From assembly GCF_000194985.1 (NCBI RefSeq), contig NZ_GL878519.1, forward strand, positions 85,904 through 149,903: DNA of 64,000 nt. Reading direction: 5' to 3'. Each line of letters opens with the position of its first letter. Position 1 is the stretch's first letter. The notes under the pieces are model-generated. The model was not told the DNA's origin. It was given only the letters and a program-made list of their open reading frames with translations, and searched no databases. The position numbers and the translations under genes were made by a program. Positions 1 to 9,701 of the stretch are shown piece by piece. The DNA comes from Dialister micraerophilus DSM 19965 (GTDB lineage: Bacteria > Bacillota > Negativicutes > Veillonellales > Dialisteraceae).

Positions 1-248
1 TCTGAATTTACATATCCTATTTTTTCAATAGTATCTCTTATTACTTTCGGTATATCTATATAACATTTGGTAGATATTTCACCGAAAACATGTACTTGTC
101 CTGTTGTTACAATTGTTTCACAAGCAACACGTCCATCAGGATCTTTTGATAAAATTGCGTCTAATATGGCATCAGAAATTTGATCGGCTATTTTATCAGG
201 ATGACCTTCAGTAACTGATTCTGAAGTGAATAATGTTTTATTGGGCAT
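1..248 (-). CDS. metK: S-adenosylmethionine synthetase, N-terminal part (cut by window edge)
   Basis: MetK makes S-adenosylmethionine from methionine and ATP in the cytoplasm. Only about the first 82 residues lie in the window; the frame is still open at base 1. It begins [19 protein letters not shown], and the family N-terminal motif SVTEGHPDK (ATP and metal contacts) is clear, followed by [12 protein letters not shown] and [10 protein letters not shown]. The ATG at 248 follows a GGAGG ribosome site. The gene lies directly downstream of a SAM-I riboswitch and its terminator, so its own product should shut off its transcription. Identification is secure; the C-terminal catalytic parts cannot be checked here. 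Confidence 0.96.
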   Translation of the reverse strand, partial: MPNKTLFTSESVTEGHPDKIADQISDAILDAILSKDPDGRVACETIVTTGQVHVFGEISTKCYIDIPKVIRDTIEKIGYVNS

Positions 249-271
249 AATAACCTCCATTATTATTTAAT

Positions 272-294
272 AAAAAAACCTCCGCACAGGGAGG
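272..294 (-). terminator. Intrinsic terminator of the metK SAM-I riboswitch
   Basis: A short G+C-rich hairpin (CCTCC, 6-base loop, GGAGG) is followed on the minus strand by seven T. It sits between the SAM-I aptamer and the metK start codon. This is the expected expression platform: SAM-bound aptamer allows this terminator to form. Confidence 0.85.
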
Positions 295-303
295 AATATT
301 TCC

Positions 304-400
304 TCTCATCTGCCAGCTTTTGCTGTTGGAATTAGCACCGTTTCTTAATGATGGTTGCCGTAGCTTCATAGGGCCAGTCCCTCTGCTACTCTTGATGAGC
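304..400 (-). promoter_or_regulatory. SAM-I (S-box) riboswitch upstream of metK
   Basis: Read on the minus strand, the segment has the S-box core in order: CTCATCAAGAGTAG (P1 5' side), GAGGGACTGGCCC, TGAAGCTACGGCAACC, GGTGCTAATTCC, and the P1 closing strand GATGAG. These are the hallmark conserved blocks of the SAM-I aptamer. It is followed by a hairpin-T terminator and then metK, the SAM synthetase gene, which is one of the commonest S-box targets. Function is inferred from the family: high SAM terminates transcription. Confidence 0.95.
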
Positions 401-429
401 GACATAAGTCTCATATTTAATTCAAAGTC

Positions 430-458
430 ATTATAAATCTTTATTAATAATTTATCAA
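430..458 (-). promoter_or_regulatory. Sigma-A type promoter for the metK S-box transcript
   Basis: On the minus strand TTGATA (453-458) and TATAAT (430-435) are separated by exactly 17 bases. It starts about 30 bases before the riboswitch P1 helix and just beyond the stop codon of the upstream ABC ATPase gene, so metK has its own promoter. Confidence 0.75.
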
Positions 459-468
459 GTAAGACTTT

Positions 469-1206
469 TTATAAAACTTGTGAAAGGAAAGCTTTTGTTC
501 TTTCTTCTTTCGGTGATTTAAATAAGTTGTTGGGTTCTCCTTCTTCAACTATAATTCCGTGATCGATAAAAACTGCTCTTGTTGCTACTTCACGCGCAAA
601 ACCTATTTCATGAGTAACAACAACCATTGTCATACCTTCGTTTGCAACTTCTTTCATAACATCTAAAACTTCATGTACCATTTCAGGATCCAATGCCGAT
701 GTAGGTTCATCAAATAATAGCGCTTTAGGTTTCATTGCTAAAGCACGTGCAATGGCTACACGTTGCTGTTGACCACCGGAAAGTTGAGAGGGTTTAGCAT
801 TTTCTTTATCTTGTAATCCAACTTTTTTTAATAAATTCATACCTCTGGTATAAGCTTCTTCCTTTGATAATCCTCTTACTTTCATAGGTGCAAGCATTAA
901 ATTTTTTATGACACTCATATGCGGAAATAAATTGAAACGTTGAAAAACCATACCAACTTCAGTACGAACAGCGTTAATGTTTTCTTCTCCGTTTAGAGGC
1001 ATATCGTCAAATGTTATAATTCCGGTAGTAGGAGTTTCCAAACCGTTTATACATCTGAGCAATGTGCTTTTACCTGAACCTGATGGTCCTATAATAACGA
1101 CAACTTCACCCTCATTGACTTTTAATGATATATCATTAAGAACTGAAGTATTTTCAAATGATTTACTTATATGATTTACATTTATTAAAGTTTTTGTGGC
1201 TTCCAT
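469..1206 (-). CDS. Polar amino acid ABC transporter, ATP-binding protein (GlnQ/HisP family)
   Basis: This is the cytoplasmic ATPase of an amino acid importer. The 245-residue protein shows Walker [10 protein letters not shown], the Q-loop [11 protein letters not shown], the signature [16 protein letters not shown], Walker [14 protein letters not shown] and the switch histidine in [10 protein letters not shown], all typical of the GlnQ/TcyC group. I start at ATG 1206 (MEATKTL), which follows GGAGAAAATA; an upstream in-frame start would add an unrelated 27-residue tail inside the permease gene. Start and permease stop overlap as TAATG, implying translational coupling. No periplasmic binding protein gene is adjacent, so substrate (glutamine, cystine, arginine or other) cannot be named. 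Its gene ends right before the metK promoter. Confidence 0.92.
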   Translation of the reverse strand: MEATKTLINVNHISKSFENTSVLNDISLKVNEGEVVVIIGPSGSGKSTLLRCINGLETPTTGIITFDDMPLNGEENINAVRTEVGMVFQRFNLFPHMSVIKNLMLAPMKVRGLSKEEAYTRGMNLLKKVGLQDKENAKPSQLSGGQQQRVAIARALAMKPKALLFDEPTSALDPEMVHEVLDVMKEVANEGMTMVVVTHEIGFAREVATRAVFIDHGIIVEEGEPNNLFKSPKEERTKAFLSQVL

Positions 1207-1847
1207 TATTTTCTCCGTTCTAAAAATGATACTAAACGAGAAATAGCTAATGTCATAACAAGATATAAAAATGCAACTGTAAGCCAAATCTCAAAAGAAC
1301 CATACGTTTGTGCAATAATTAATTGTCCTCTACGTGTTAATTCTTCAAATCCAATAACAGAAACAAGTGAAGAATCTTTTAGCATTGCAATAAATTCATT
1401 ACCTAACGGTGGAAGTATATTTCTTAAAGCTTGAGGCAATATTATATGGTACATTGTTTGCCACCATGTTAATCCTAATGATCTTCCAGCTTCCATTTGA
1501 CCTATATCAATTGATTGTATTCCTGCACGTATGATTTCCGAAACATAAGCTCCGCTATTTATACCACATGCAGTAACTGCAGCCAAAAACGGATCAACTC
1601 TATGTCCGCTAATCATAGGTAAAGCAAAGTAAATTAAAAATATCTGAACCAATAAAGGAGTACCTCGGATACAATCAGCATAAATTGTTGCAATAATTCG
1701 CAATACACGAATCTGACCGATACGTAATATTCCTATAATCAATCCTATAATTAATCCTATAGCAACGCTTACAGCTGTTATTTCAATAGTTACTCCAGCC
1801 CCCAAAAGTAATAATGGGAATGCCTGTTGAATCAATTCAAAATTCAT
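1206..1847 (-). CDS. Polar amino acid ABC transporter, permease protein (HisM/GlnP family)
   Basis: This 213-residue inner-membrane protein has about five hydrophobic segments and the permease EAA-loop, here [22 protein letters not shown], which docks on the ATPase. The [14 protein letters not shown] motif near residue 60 is characteristic of the His/Glu/Gln/Arg/opine permease subfamily. It is the first gene of a two-gene unit with the ATPase just downstream (TAATG overlap). A homodimer of this permease with two ATPases is the expected importer core. The missing solute-binding protein must be encoded elsewhere. Confidence 0.92.
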   Translation of the reverse strand: MNFELIQQAFPLLLLGAGVTIEITAVSVAIGLIIGLIIGILRIGQIRVLRIIATIYADCIRGTPLLVQIFLIYFALPMISGHRVDPFLAAVTACGINSGAYVSEIIRAGIQSIDIGQMEAGRSLGLTWWQTMYHIILPQALRNILPPLGNEFIAMLKDSSLVSVIGFEELTRRGQLIIAQTYGSFEIWLTVAFLYLVMTLAISRLVSFLERRK

Positions 1848-1896
1848 AATTTATCCTATTTTTCCTTTTAAATAAAATTTAAATACAACATGTATA

Positions 1897-1925
1897 ATTT
1901 TACATTTAAGAGAATAGTTAGTCAA
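1897..1925 (-). promoter_or_regulatory. Promoter for the amino acid ABC permease/ATPase pair
   Basis: Minus-strand TTGACT (1920-1925) and TAAAAT (1897-1902) lie 17 bases apart, 50 bases before the permease start and just after the gltX terminator. Confidence 0.6.
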
Positions 1926-1934
1926 CAATATTAT

Positions 1935-1975
1935 TTAAAAAAATAAACGAAGAGTTATTTACTGAACTCTTCGTT
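1935..1975 (-). terminator. Intrinsic terminator downstream of gltX
   Basis: An 11-bp perfect stem (AACGAAGAGTT paired with AACTCTTCGTT) is followed on the minus strand by a T-rich tract ending in seven T. It closes the long ctsR-to-gltX transcription block. Confidence 0.85.
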
Positions 1976-1986
1976 CATTAATTCTC

Positions 1987-3444
1987 TTAAATAGTTAAAC
2001 CTTTTTTTAAAAGATTTAAAGTTTTATCTTTACCGAATAAAGAAATCATTGTATATATACCGGGACCCTTTGTTTTTCCCGTTAATGCAATTCGAACAGG
2101 TTCAAATGCAAGTTTTCCTTTTATATTAGTCGTTTTCATTGCATTTGTAAAGCATTTCTTTATAAAATCATCTTCAAATAAATCTAATTTTTCAAGATTT
2201 TCTATAAAAGCTTGAAGAATTTTTTTACTTGATTCGGATTTCATAATTTCTTTATATTCTTCGTTCTTAATTTCTCCAATTGTTCTGTAGAAAATTTTCA
2301 GTTCTTCTTCTACTTGCATACCATATGACAATCTTTCTTGAACGTAGCAAACAACTTTTTTAAGCCATTCTTTACGCTCCGGAGAAATCGGTAATGTTTC
2401 GTATCCGACTTTAACTATAAAAGGCATCAAAAATTCCAGTAATTGATCGGGTGATAATTCTTTTATATAGCGAGAATTTATCCAGTTCAGTTTTTCAATA
2501 TCGAAAACCGCATCATTTGATGAAACGCGATTCATAGTGAATTTTTCTATTAATTCATTTCTTGTAAATATTTCTTCTTCACCTTCAGGTGCCCAACCTA
2601 ACAAAGCAAGGTAATTTACTATTGCATCAGGTAAGTATCCCATATCTTTATAAGAAGTAATAGAAGTTGCACCGTGTCGTTTACTCATCTTTTTGTGATC
2701 TGAACCTAGTATAAGTGATATATGTCCGAAAACAGGTGCTTCGTGTCCTAATGCTTGATATATAGCTATTTGACGCGGTGTATTTGATAAATGTTCTTCT
2801 GCACGTATTACATGTGTAATTTCCATGTCTATATCATCTATTACTACAGCAAAATTATATACAGGTATTCCGTCGGATTTCATAATTATGAAATCTCCCA
2901 CTCCTGATGCTTGAAATTCTACATGACATCGGACCATATCATCAAATTCAAAAACACCATGTGTAGGAACTCTGAGTCGGACAACCGGCTTTCGTCCTTC
3001 TTCTTTATATTTTTTTTGTTCTTCAGCTGTTAGATTTTTACAGTAACCTTGATATACAGGAGTTTTTCCTTCTTTGAGTTGTGCTTGTCTACTTGCTTCT
3101 AATTCTTCAGCTGTATCATATGCATAGTATGCTTTATCTTCTTTTATTAACTGTTCTACAATTTTTTTATATTTTTCTAAACGCTCAGTTTGTCTATATG
3201 GAGCATGAGGACCACCTACATCAATTCCTTCATCCCAATTAAGACCTAACCATTTTAAAGATTCTTTTATATTTTCTTCAGATTCTTTAGTTGAACGTAC
3301 CGTATCTGTATCTTCAATACGTACGATAAAATCACCATTCATATGTTTGGCAAGTAACCAATTAAATAAAGCAGACCTTGCTCCTCCAATATGAAAAGGT
3401 CCTGTCGGACTCGGCGCAAATCTTACTCTAATTTTCTTCTGCAT
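1987..3444 (-). CDS. gltX: Glutamyl-tRNA synthetase
   Basis: It charges tRNA-Glu (and perhaps tRNA-Gln if a GatCAB pathway is used). The 485-residue class Ic enzyme begins MQKKIRVRFAPSPTGPFHIGG, with the HIGH-type motif HIGG, and has KMSKRHGA as its KMSKS-type loop. Length fits the bacterial family. I choose ATG 3444 because AGGAGG lies 7 bases before it; that ribosome site is inside the end of the ispF reading frame, and the two genes overlap by 17 bases, suggesting coupling. An in-frame start at 3462 lacks support. The placement after ispD/ispF matches Bacillus gene order. Confidence 0.96.
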   Translation of the reverse strand: MQKKIRVRFAPSPTGPFHIGGARSALFNWLLAKHMNGDFIVRIEDTDTVRSTKESEENIKESLKWLGLNWDEGIDVGGPHAPYRQTERLEKYKKIVEQLIKEDKAYYAYDTAEELEASRQAQLKEGKTPVYQGYCKNLTAEEQKKYKEEGRKPVVRLRVPTHGVFEFDDMVRCHVEFQASGVGDFIIMKSDGIPVYNFAVVIDDIDMEITHVIRAEEHLSNTPRQIAIYQALGHEAPVFGHISLILGSDHKKMSKRHGATSITSYKDMGYLPDAIVNYLALLGWAPEGEEEIFTRNELIEKFTMNRVSSNDAVFDIEKLNWINSRYIKELSPDQLLEFLMPFIVKVGYETLPISPERKEWLKKVVCYVQERLSYGMQVEEELKIFYRTIGEIKNEEYKEIMKSESSKKILQAFIENLEKLDLFEDDFIKKCFTNAMKTTNIKGKLAFEPVRIALTGKTKGPGIYTMISLFGKDKTLNLLKKGLTI

Positions 3445-4159
3445 AACAGTGCCTCCTGACAATCAAAGCTGTTGATAATGCAATTATTGCTTTATCATTT
3501 CCTACAGCATCTAATTTTTCATTTGTTTTAGCTTTTATACCTATTTGATTAATTTTTATTTTCAATATTTTTGATATATTAGTTTTCATTTCCGGGATAT
3601 ATTTAATAAGTTTAGGTGATTGAGCTATTACAGTTGTATCTATATTTGAAATAACAAAATTTTCTTTTTCTATAATTTCTGAAACTTTTTTTAACATCGT
3701 TAAACTTGAAATATTTTTATATTTAATATCTGTATCCGGAAAATACGTTCCGATATCTGATAATCCTGCTGCTCCCAATAAAGAATCTATTATAGCGTGA
3801 ATAAGTACATCAGCATCTGAATGACCCTCAAGTCCTTTTTCATTTAAAATTTTAACACCGCCTATGATAAGCGTATTTTTTAAATTTTTTCTATGAATGT
3901 CATAGCCTTGACCTATTCTATACATAAGTTTATCTCTATCAATTATCTCACAAAAATGTTCCCAATCTTCAATTGTTGTAATTTTAAATAATTTTTCATA
4001 ACCTTTACAAATTTTAACTTTGTAACCTGAATATTCCAATATGGATGAATCATCGGTTATTTCAATATTGTTTGAAGGTATTTTGGATATTGCATCTTTA
4101 AATATTTTAGTAATAAAAACTTGAGGTGTTTGAATTTTTATTAAATTATTTCTATTCAA
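3428..4159 (-). CDS. ispF: IspDF C-terminal part: end of IspD fused to MECDP synthase IspF (frameshifted)
   Basis: Two pieces are visible in one frame. The first about 80 residues (IQTPQVFITKIFKDAI ... TIEDWEHFCEIIDRD) are the C-terminal part of IspD. From MYRIGQGYDIH the rest is IspF, which cyclises CDP-ME 2-phosphate in the MEP isoprenoid pathway, with the metal and active-site motifs GYDIH and GHSDADVLIHAIIDSLLGA. IspD and IspF are therefore joined in frame as a bifunctional protein. The frame is split from the IspD N-terminal part by a one-base loss in an A6 run at 4176-4181. One added A there gives an unbroken 393-residue IspDF. The TTG used to mark 4159 is not a convincing start; the true frame continues upstream. 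Confidence 0.9.
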   Translation of the reverse strand: MNRNNLIKIQTPQVFITKIFKDAISKIPSNNIEITDDSSILEYSGYKVKICKGYEKLFKITTIEDWEHFCEIIDRDKLMYRIGQGYDIHRKNLKNTLIIGGVKILNEKGLEGHSDADVLIHAIIDSLLGAAGLSDIGTYFPDTDIKYKNISSLTMLKKVSEIIEKENFVISNIDTTVIAQSPKLIKYIPEMKTNISKILKIKINQIGIKAKTNEKLDAVGNDKAIIALSTALIVRRHCYAEEN

Positions 4160-4167
4160 AGTTTTTT

Positions 4168-4608
4168 TTACAATATTTTTTCTTTTTCTTTTATTGTATC
4201 GCTACAAGACAAAAATGGTATTGCACCAGGCGTATCTTTATCAATATTATTTAATAAAATCTTTATAATTTTATTGTTTATAAAAGGTCTTGCGCAATCA
4301 TGAATTAATAAATAATCTGATTCTGGATCTACAGACAACAACCCGTTTTTCACAGATTCAAATCGTGTTTTTCCTCCTGACGTAAACTTAACTTTTACAG
4401 TATGTCGAATTTTAGAAAGTATATTTTTAAAAATCTCTATTTCAGAATTTTTAACTACTATAATTAATTCATCTATTTGATTTGAGGAAAAAATATTCTC
4501 TAAAGTGTACTGCGCCAACGTTTTATTTTCATGTTTTAATAATAACTTATTTAAAGAAAGTCCTACTCTGCTACCTGCGCCTGCACATAGAAGAATCATG
4601 CTGTTCAT
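4168..4608 (-). CDS. ispD: IspDF N-terminal part: 2-C-methyl-D-erythritol 4-phosphate cytidylyltransferase (frameshifted)
   Basis: IspD forms CDP-methylerythritol from MEP and CTP. This 146-residue fragment has the nucleotide-binding start LCAGAGSRVG, the NKLLL motif, GGKTRFESVKNG and LLIHDCARPFI, all characteristic of IspD (usually HDAARP; here HDCARP). It stops early at DTIKEKEKIL. The next IspD residues (NIVKKTLNRNNL, then IQTPQVF) continue in the other frame after one extra A in the A6 run 4176-4181. The ATG at 4608 overlaps the stop of the preceding PIN-TRAM gene as ATGA, typical of coupled translation. Either an assembly error or a true frameshift; since the MEP pathway is usually essential, the former is likelier. 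Confidence 0.9.
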   Translation of the reverse strand: MNSMILLCAGAGSRVGLSLNKLLLKHENKTLAQYTLENIFSSNQIDELIIVVKNSEIEIFKNILSKIRHTVKVKFTSGGKTRFESVKNGLLSVDPESDYLLIHDCARPFINNKIIKILLNNIDKDTPGAIPFLSCSDTIKEKEKIL

Positions 4609-5693
4609 ACTTGTTTTTCTCCTATTTTTGCAAAAATCATCTTTCCGGCGGCGGTTTGCAATACAGATGTAACCATAATTGAGACTTGTTTTCCTATTGA
4701 TTTACTTCCATTTTCAACTACAATCATAGTTCCATCGTCCAGATATGCAACACCTTGACCTTCTTCTTTTCCGTGCTTTATAAGTTGTACAACTATTTCT
4801 TCACCGGGAATCAATACAGGTTTTACTGCTATAGCTAAATCGTTAATATTTAATACTTCTATTTCTTGTAATTCTGCAACTTTATTTAAATTATAATCGT
4901 TAGTTATTATTTTATATTTCTTTTGTCTTGCTAATTTTATTAATTTAGAATCGACTTCATTTACATCTTCAAAATCATCATTTATAATGATAACTTCATC
5001 TTCTTGTTTTTTTCTCATTTGATTTAATATATCAAGGCCTCTGCGTCCCCTGTTTCGTTTTAAAATATCAGATGAGTCAGATATTTTTTGTAATTCTTCC
5101 AATACAAAAACAGGAATAACTAAAGGTCCTTCTAAAAATCCTGTCTTAAAAATATCTGCAATTCTTCCGTCAATTATAATATTTGTATCTAATAATTTCC
5201 CGATCTTTTTATTTTTTGACTCTTTTCCGTGACAAATTATCCATTCCCAGATTTCAGCTTTTTTATTAATTCCCAAGTGCATACCTATATATCCTAAAAC
5301 TATGCTGAGTACTACAGATATATAAGGTCCTATATAAGGTACACTTCTAAATGCAAGTCCAACTAAATTTGCAATTATCAGTCCGATAAAAAGTCCGGAT
5401 GTCCCAATTAATAAATCTTGTAATGAATTTGCCGTTAATGATTTTTCTACATGTGATGTTAATTTAAAAAGTTTGTTTATTAAATATGGCGCTATGAAAA
5501 AACCTATAAATGCACCTATTATTGCATTTATAATTATTGATGCACCTGATATTATCGTAATTCCTAAAATCATAAAATTTAATATGTTTTCGGGCACTAT
5601 TAACGATAATATAAATGATGTTTGTGTAGATAATGCAATTCCTAATATTGTAAAGAGTATTATAAAAATAACCCTTAAAATTTTTTCTGACAT
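4605..5693 (-). CDS. PIN/TRAM domain membrane protein (YacL family)
   Basis: The 362-residue protein starts with four hydrophobic membrane segments (about residues 5-140), then a PIN nuclease-like domain beginning KLLDTNIIIDGRIADIFKTG, with acidic residues also in VFVLEELQKI and IITNDYNLNKVA, and ends with a TRAM domain (GEEIVVQLIKHGKEEGQGVA). The arrangement is that of Bacillus YacL, found in the same place between radA (with disA lost) and ispD. Its biological role is not established. ATG 5693 is preceded by AGAGGAA; an upstream in-frame codon lacks a ribosome site. It overlaps ispD by four bases. Confidence 0.9.
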   Translation of the reverse strand: MSEKILRVIFIILFTILGIALSTQTSFILSLIVPENILNFMILGITIISGASIIINAIIGAFIGFFIAPYLINKLFKLTSHVEKSLTANSLQDLLIGTSGLFIGLIIANLVGLAFRSVPYIGPYISVVLSIVLGYIGMHLGINKKAEIWEWIICHGKESKNKKIGKLLDTNIIIDGRIADIFKTGFLEGPLVIPVFVLEELQKISDSSDILKRNRGRRGLDILNQMRKKQEDEVIIINDDFEDVNEVDSKLIKLARQKKYKIITNDYNLNKVAELQEIEVLNINDLAIAVKPVLIPGEEIVVQLIKHGKEEGQGVAYLDDGTMIVVENGSKSIGKQVSIMVTSVLQTAAGKMIFAKIGEKQV

Positions 5694-5763
5694 ATAAATT
5701 CCTCTAATAAATAGTTTATATTGCATACATTAAGTTAATACAATAATTATATTATCACATAAA

Positions 5764-7203
5764 TTAAGCTTTGAGTACAATTGTACTTATTTTATTTGTA
5801 TTATTATTTTTTATTAAATTAATTGCATCATTTATATGTGCTATAAAATGTGTATATTTTAATAAATATAATAAATCATTTTCTTTAAAATATTTTTCTA
5901 CATCTTTTTTGTTACCCATTGGTAAAATAAATTTTTTAAATTTCATTTTTATCGCTTCTTTTATACGTATTATTATTCCTGAAACAGGTAATATTTCTCC
6001 TGTTAAACTTACTTCACCTAAAACAATCATTTCTGCAGATATAGGTACATCGTTATTTATAGAAACTACAGCTAAAGCAACTGCCAGATCTACAGCTGTT
6101 TCTCGTACATAAATTCCACCGGGAATATTTATATATACATCATTTCTACTAAATAATTGATTTGCTCTTTTTTCAAGTACAGCAAGTAACATAGTTATTC
6201 TATTGTAATCATATCCTACAGTAACTCTGCGCGGCATATTCAGGACTGTTGCTACTGTAAGTGCTTGTACTTCAATGATAACTGCTCTCATTCCTTCTAA
6301 TAATGTTGTTGCTATACTTCCGGGAATATTTGATGCTCTTTCTCTTAATAGAAATTCGGAAGGATTATTTATAGCTGAAAGTCCTGTCTTATTCATTGAA
6401 AATAATCCTGTTTCATCTGTAGAACCAAAACGATTTTTTACCATTCTGAGCATACGAAATTGATAACTTCGATCACCTTCCAAGTACGCTACAGCATCAA
6501 CCATATGTTCCAACATTCTAGGTCCTGCGAGGTTTCCTTCTTTTGTTACATGTCCTATTATAATTAGTGCAATATTATCTCTTTTGGCTAAATTTATTAA
6601 AATGGAAGTCACGTCACGAATTTGTGTAATGCTTCCTATTGACGCATTCGAATTTGCTATAAAAACAGTTTGTATTGAATCTATTATGAGTAATGACGGA
6701 TTTATTTTTTGTGTTGCGTTTATTATATTTTCTAAATTACCGTCAGACATTATATAGCAAGAGTCTTCAAACAATCCAATGCGCTCTGCACGCATTTTTA
6801 TTTGAAATTCGGATTCTTCTCCGCTGCAATATAAAACTTTTTTATTTTTTTGCGCTACAAACTTACAAATTTGTAATATTAAAGTTGATTTACCTATGCC
6901 TGGTTCTCCACCGCATAATATCACAGATCCCGGAACGATTCCTCCACCCAAAACTCGATCTATTTCGGGAAATTCTAAATTTATACGTTCATTGCTTTTT
7001 GAATTTATTTCTGATATTTTAAGCGGCTTTTTTAAATCTGATTTTGAACTAAAAAATGTTTTAGGATTTGTAATATTAATTTCGCTCTCTTCATGCATAC
7101 TATTCCATTCATTACATTGCAAACATTTTCCTACCCATTTAGAACTTATATTTCCACAATTACTACAAACAAACTTTGTTTTCTTTATATTCTTTGCAAC
7201 CAT
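5764..7203 (-). CDS. radA: DNA repair protein RadA (branch-migration ATPase)
   Basis: RadA helps process recombination intermediates with RecA. The 479-residue protein has the N-terminal zinc finger CSNCGN ... CLQCNEW, a RecA-like core with Walker A GGEPGIGKST, the RadA-specific motif KNRFGSTDE, and a C-terminal Lon-protease-like domain (GGIYVRETAVDLAVALA). Slightly longer than usual through a C-terminal tail. It follows clpC as in Bacillus, but a 12-bp hairpin lies between them. The normal downstream partner disA is absent and YacL follows directly. Confidence 0.95.
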   Translation of the reverse strand: MVAKNIKKTKFVCSNCGNISSKWVGKCLQCNEWNSMHEESEINITNPKTFFSSKSDLKKPLKISEINSKSNERINLEFPEIDRVLGGGIVPGSVILCGGEPGIGKSTLILQICKFVAQKNKKVLYCSGEESEFQIKMRAERIGLFEDSCYIMSDGNLENIINATQKINPSLLIIDSIQTVFIANSNASIGSITQIRDVTSILINLAKRDNIALIIIGHVTKEGNLAGPRMLEHMVDAVAYLEGDRSYQFRMLRMVKNRFGSTDETGLFSMNKTGLSAINNPSEFLLRERASNIPGSIATTLLEGMRAVIIEVQALTVATVLNMPRRVTVGYDYNRITMLLAVLEKRANQLFSRNDVYINIPGGIYVRETAVDLAVALAVVSINNDVPISAEMIVLGEVSLTGEILPVSGIIIRIKEAIKMKFKKFILPMGNKKDVEKYFKENDLLYLLKYTHFIAHINDAINLIKNNNTNKISTIVLKA

Positions 7204-7219
7204 AATATTACCCCAAAAT

Positions 7220-7249
7220 AATAAGACATGAATTCACTCATGTCTTATT
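7220..7249 (-). terminator. Hairpin between clpC and radA (possible attenuating terminator)
   Basis: A perfect 12-bp stem (AATAAGACATGA / TCATGTCTTATT, 6-base loop) is followed on the minus strand by ATTTTGG, so the T tract is weak. It could partly terminate the heat-shock transcript before radA or stabilise the mRNA end. Confidence 0.5.
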
Positions 7250-7262
7250 ATACTACACAAAA

Positions 7263-9683
7263 TTACAATGTATTGAAAACTAATTGTTTTTCATTATTTA
7301 AATCAATATTCAATTGACGTTTACCTTTAAGGTCTCCTTTTATAATCATATCTGAAATATTATTTTCAATTTTTTTCTGAATAAGTCTTTTTAAAGGTCG
7401 TGCTCCATACTCAAAACTATATCCTTCTTTTATCAGATATTCTTCAGCTTTATCAGATACTGATAATTTAACATGTAAACTATTCATTTTATTTTCAGTA
7501 TTTTTAAGGAGTAATTTTATTATAGATTTTAATTCTTTTTCTTCAAGCGGTTTAAATACTATCATTTCATCAATTCTATTTATAAACTCAGGTCTAAATG
7601 TATTTTTTACCTCCTCAAGAATTTGTGTTTTTTGATTTTCAAATGATATTTCTTTTATATCCTTTCCGGTTATTTCAAATCCTAAAGATTTAATGTTTTT
7701 ATTTAAATATTTAGCACCTAAATTACTTGTCATTATAATGATGCAATTTGTAAAATCAACCGTTCTTCCTTGTCCGTCAGTAAGTCTACCGTCATCCAAT
7801 ACTTGTAAAAGAATATTGAAAAAATCAGAATGTGCTTTTTCTATTTCATCAAATAATATAATGCTGTACGGTTTACGACGTATTACATCAGTTAATTGTC
7901 CTCCTTCATCATAGCCTACATATCCTGGAGGTGCTCCTATTAAACGGGATACTTCGTGTTTTTCCATATATTCGGACATATCAAATCTTACTAAAGCAGA
8001 TTCATTACCAAACATGTATTCTGCAAGTGCGCGTGCCAATTCAGTTTTTCCTACACCTGTAGATCCCAAAAATATAAATGAACCTATCGGATGTTTCGGA
8101 TCTTTCATTCCGGCTCTTGCTCTTCTAATAGCTTGAGCTACTGCATGAATCGCTTCATCCTGTCCTATAACTCTTTTTTTCAACTCATCTTCTAAATGTA
8201 ACAAACGCTCTGAATCGCTCTGTTTTAAACTTTGCAACGGTATTCCTGTCCATTTTGAAACTACTTCTGCTATGTCTTCACCTGTAACAACTAACGGTTT
8301 TAGATTATCATCTTTTTTAGCTTTTTTATATTCAGCAATTTTATCTGATAAACTTTTAGCAATATCACGCAATTCGGCAGCTTTTTCAAAATTTTGTGAA
8401 GAAACTGCAGCTGTTTTTTCTTTTTGAACAGATTTCAATTTGTTTTCCAATAACTTTATATTGTCAGGTGATAATGAAGCTTGAATTTTTACTTTTGCTG
8501 AAGCTTCATCTATCAAATCTATTGATTTATCCGGTTGAAATCTGTCATTTATATATTGGGTTGATAAATCTACTGCATTTAAAATAGCTTCATCAGTAAT
8601 TTTGGCATTATGAAATGCCTCATATCTATCTCTTAAACCCTTAAGAATTTTTATTGTGTCTTCACGGTTTGGTTCTCCGATTATTACAGATTGAAAACGA
8701 CGTTCCAATGCGGCATCTTTTTCAATATATTTTTTATATTCATTAAGAGTAGTTGCACCTATACAACGTAACTCTCCTCTTGCAAGAGACGGTTTCATTA
8801 TATTGGCGGCATCCATCGATCCGCTTTCTCCGGATCCTGAACCTGCACCCACCAAGGTGTGAATTTCATCAATAAATAAAATCCAATCTTTATGTTTTTT
8901 TATTTCATCTATTATCTTTTTTAATCGTTCTTCAAATTCACCCCTATATTTTGTACCTGCAACAATAGAAGCAATATTTAAAGATATAATTTTACAATTT
9001 TTCAACATTTCAGGTACATCTTGAGTTATTATTCTTTGTGCAAGACCTTCAGCAATTGCAGTTTTTCCTACACCCGGTTCTCCAATTAATACCGGATTAT
9101 TTTTATTTCTTCGCATTAAGATTTGAATAACACGATTTATTTCATCTTGTCTACCTATAACAGGGTCTATTTTACCTTCTTTTGCACGTTCATTTAAATC
9201 AATTGCAAATTCGCTGAGTTCACCTAATGATGAATCTTTCTTGTTATATGAATCTTCTGATAAAACCTTGTTAAATGCATCTATTATTTTTTCTTGTGTA
9301 ACATTGAAATAATCCATAATTTGCATTATGAAGTTATCACCTTCATGAAGTATAGCCAGAAGAAGATGTTCCGTTCCTACATATTGCATATGCATTCTAT
9401 TTGCTTCTTCTACAGAAGTAACTAAAATACGTTTAGTTTGCGGAGCTACATATAATTCATCAGCTGAAAGAATTGAATGTTTTTTATAGCTTTTTAAAAT
9501 TTCTAATAAGTTTTCTTCCGTTATTCCTACAATAGATAAAATTTTACTACCGGCATCGTCTTTTTCATGTGCAATACCGACCAAAAGATGTTCCAACCCA
9601 ATGTATTCGGAATTTAAACTCGATGCAATTTTTGCCGAGTATTTCCATGCATTTTTTACGCCTTCAGTATATCTGTCTTCCAT
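7263..9683 (-). CDS. clpC: ATP-dependent Clp protease ATP-binding subunit ClpC
   Basis: ClpC is the Hsp100 unfoldase that feeds ClpP. The 806-residue protein has the two N-terminal Clp-N repeats (about 1-145), a first AAA+ domain with [15 protein letters not shown] and the [15 protein letters not shown] loop, a UVR-like coiled-coil middle region (about 410-450), a second AAA+ domain with [16 protein letters not shown], and a ClpB-type C-terminal domain. ATG 9683 is chosen because AAGGAGTG lies just upstream; a GTG three codons earlier falls inside that ribosome site. It is the third gene after ctsR and mcsA, and is expected to be repressed by CtsR. mcsB is not present between mcsA and clpC. 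Confidence 0.97.
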   Translation of the reverse strand: MEDRYTEGVKNAWKYSAKIASSLNSEYIGLEHLLVGIAHEKDDAGSKILSIVGITEENLLEILKSYKKHSILSADELYVAPQTKRILVTSVEEANRMHMQYVGTEHLLLAILHEGDNFIMQIMDYFNVTQEKIIDAFNKVLSEDSYNKKDSSLGELSEFAIDLNERAKEGKIDPVIGRQDEINRVIQILMRRNKNNPVLIGEPGVGKTAIAEGLAQRIITQDVPEMLKNCKIISLNIASIVAGTKYRGEFEERLKKIIDEIKKHKDWILFIDEIHTLVGAGSGSGESGSMDAANIMKPSLARGELRCIGATTLNEYKKYIEKDAALERRFQSVIIGEPNREDTIKILKGLRDRYEAFHNAKITDEAILNAVDLSTQYINDRFQPDKSIDLIDEASAKVKIQASLSPDNIKLLENKLKSVQKEKTAAVSSQNFEKAAELRDIAKSLSDKIAEYKKAKKDDNLKPLVVTGEDIAEVVSKWTGIPLQSLKQSDSERLLHLEDELKKRVIGQDEAIHAVAQAIRRARAGMKDPKHPIGSFIFLGSTGVGKTELARALAEYMFGNESALVRFDMSEYMEKHEVSRLIGAPPGYVGYDEGGQLTDVIRRKPYSIILFDEIEKAHSDFFNILLQVLDDGRLTDGQGRTVDFTNCIIIMTSNLGAKYLNKNIKSLGFEITGKDIKEISFENQKTQILEEVKNTFRPEFINRIDEMIVFKPLEEKELKSIIKLLLKNTENKMNSLHVKLSVSDKAEEYLIKEGYSFEYGARPLKRLIQKKIENNISDMIIKGDLKGKRQLNIDLNNEKQLVFNTL

Positions 9684-9701
9684 TAGTATCACTCCTTAAT
9701 T

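Noticed and set aside
4162-4169. A8 run after the ispD stop as slippage site
   Set aside because: The stop codon TAA is read from the first bases of this run, so adding A here does not rescue the frame; the fix must be in the A6 run at 4176-4181.
5771-6112. 113-codon open frame opposite radA
   Set aside because: Antisense to the well-supported radA gene, no recognisable domain and no ribosome site.
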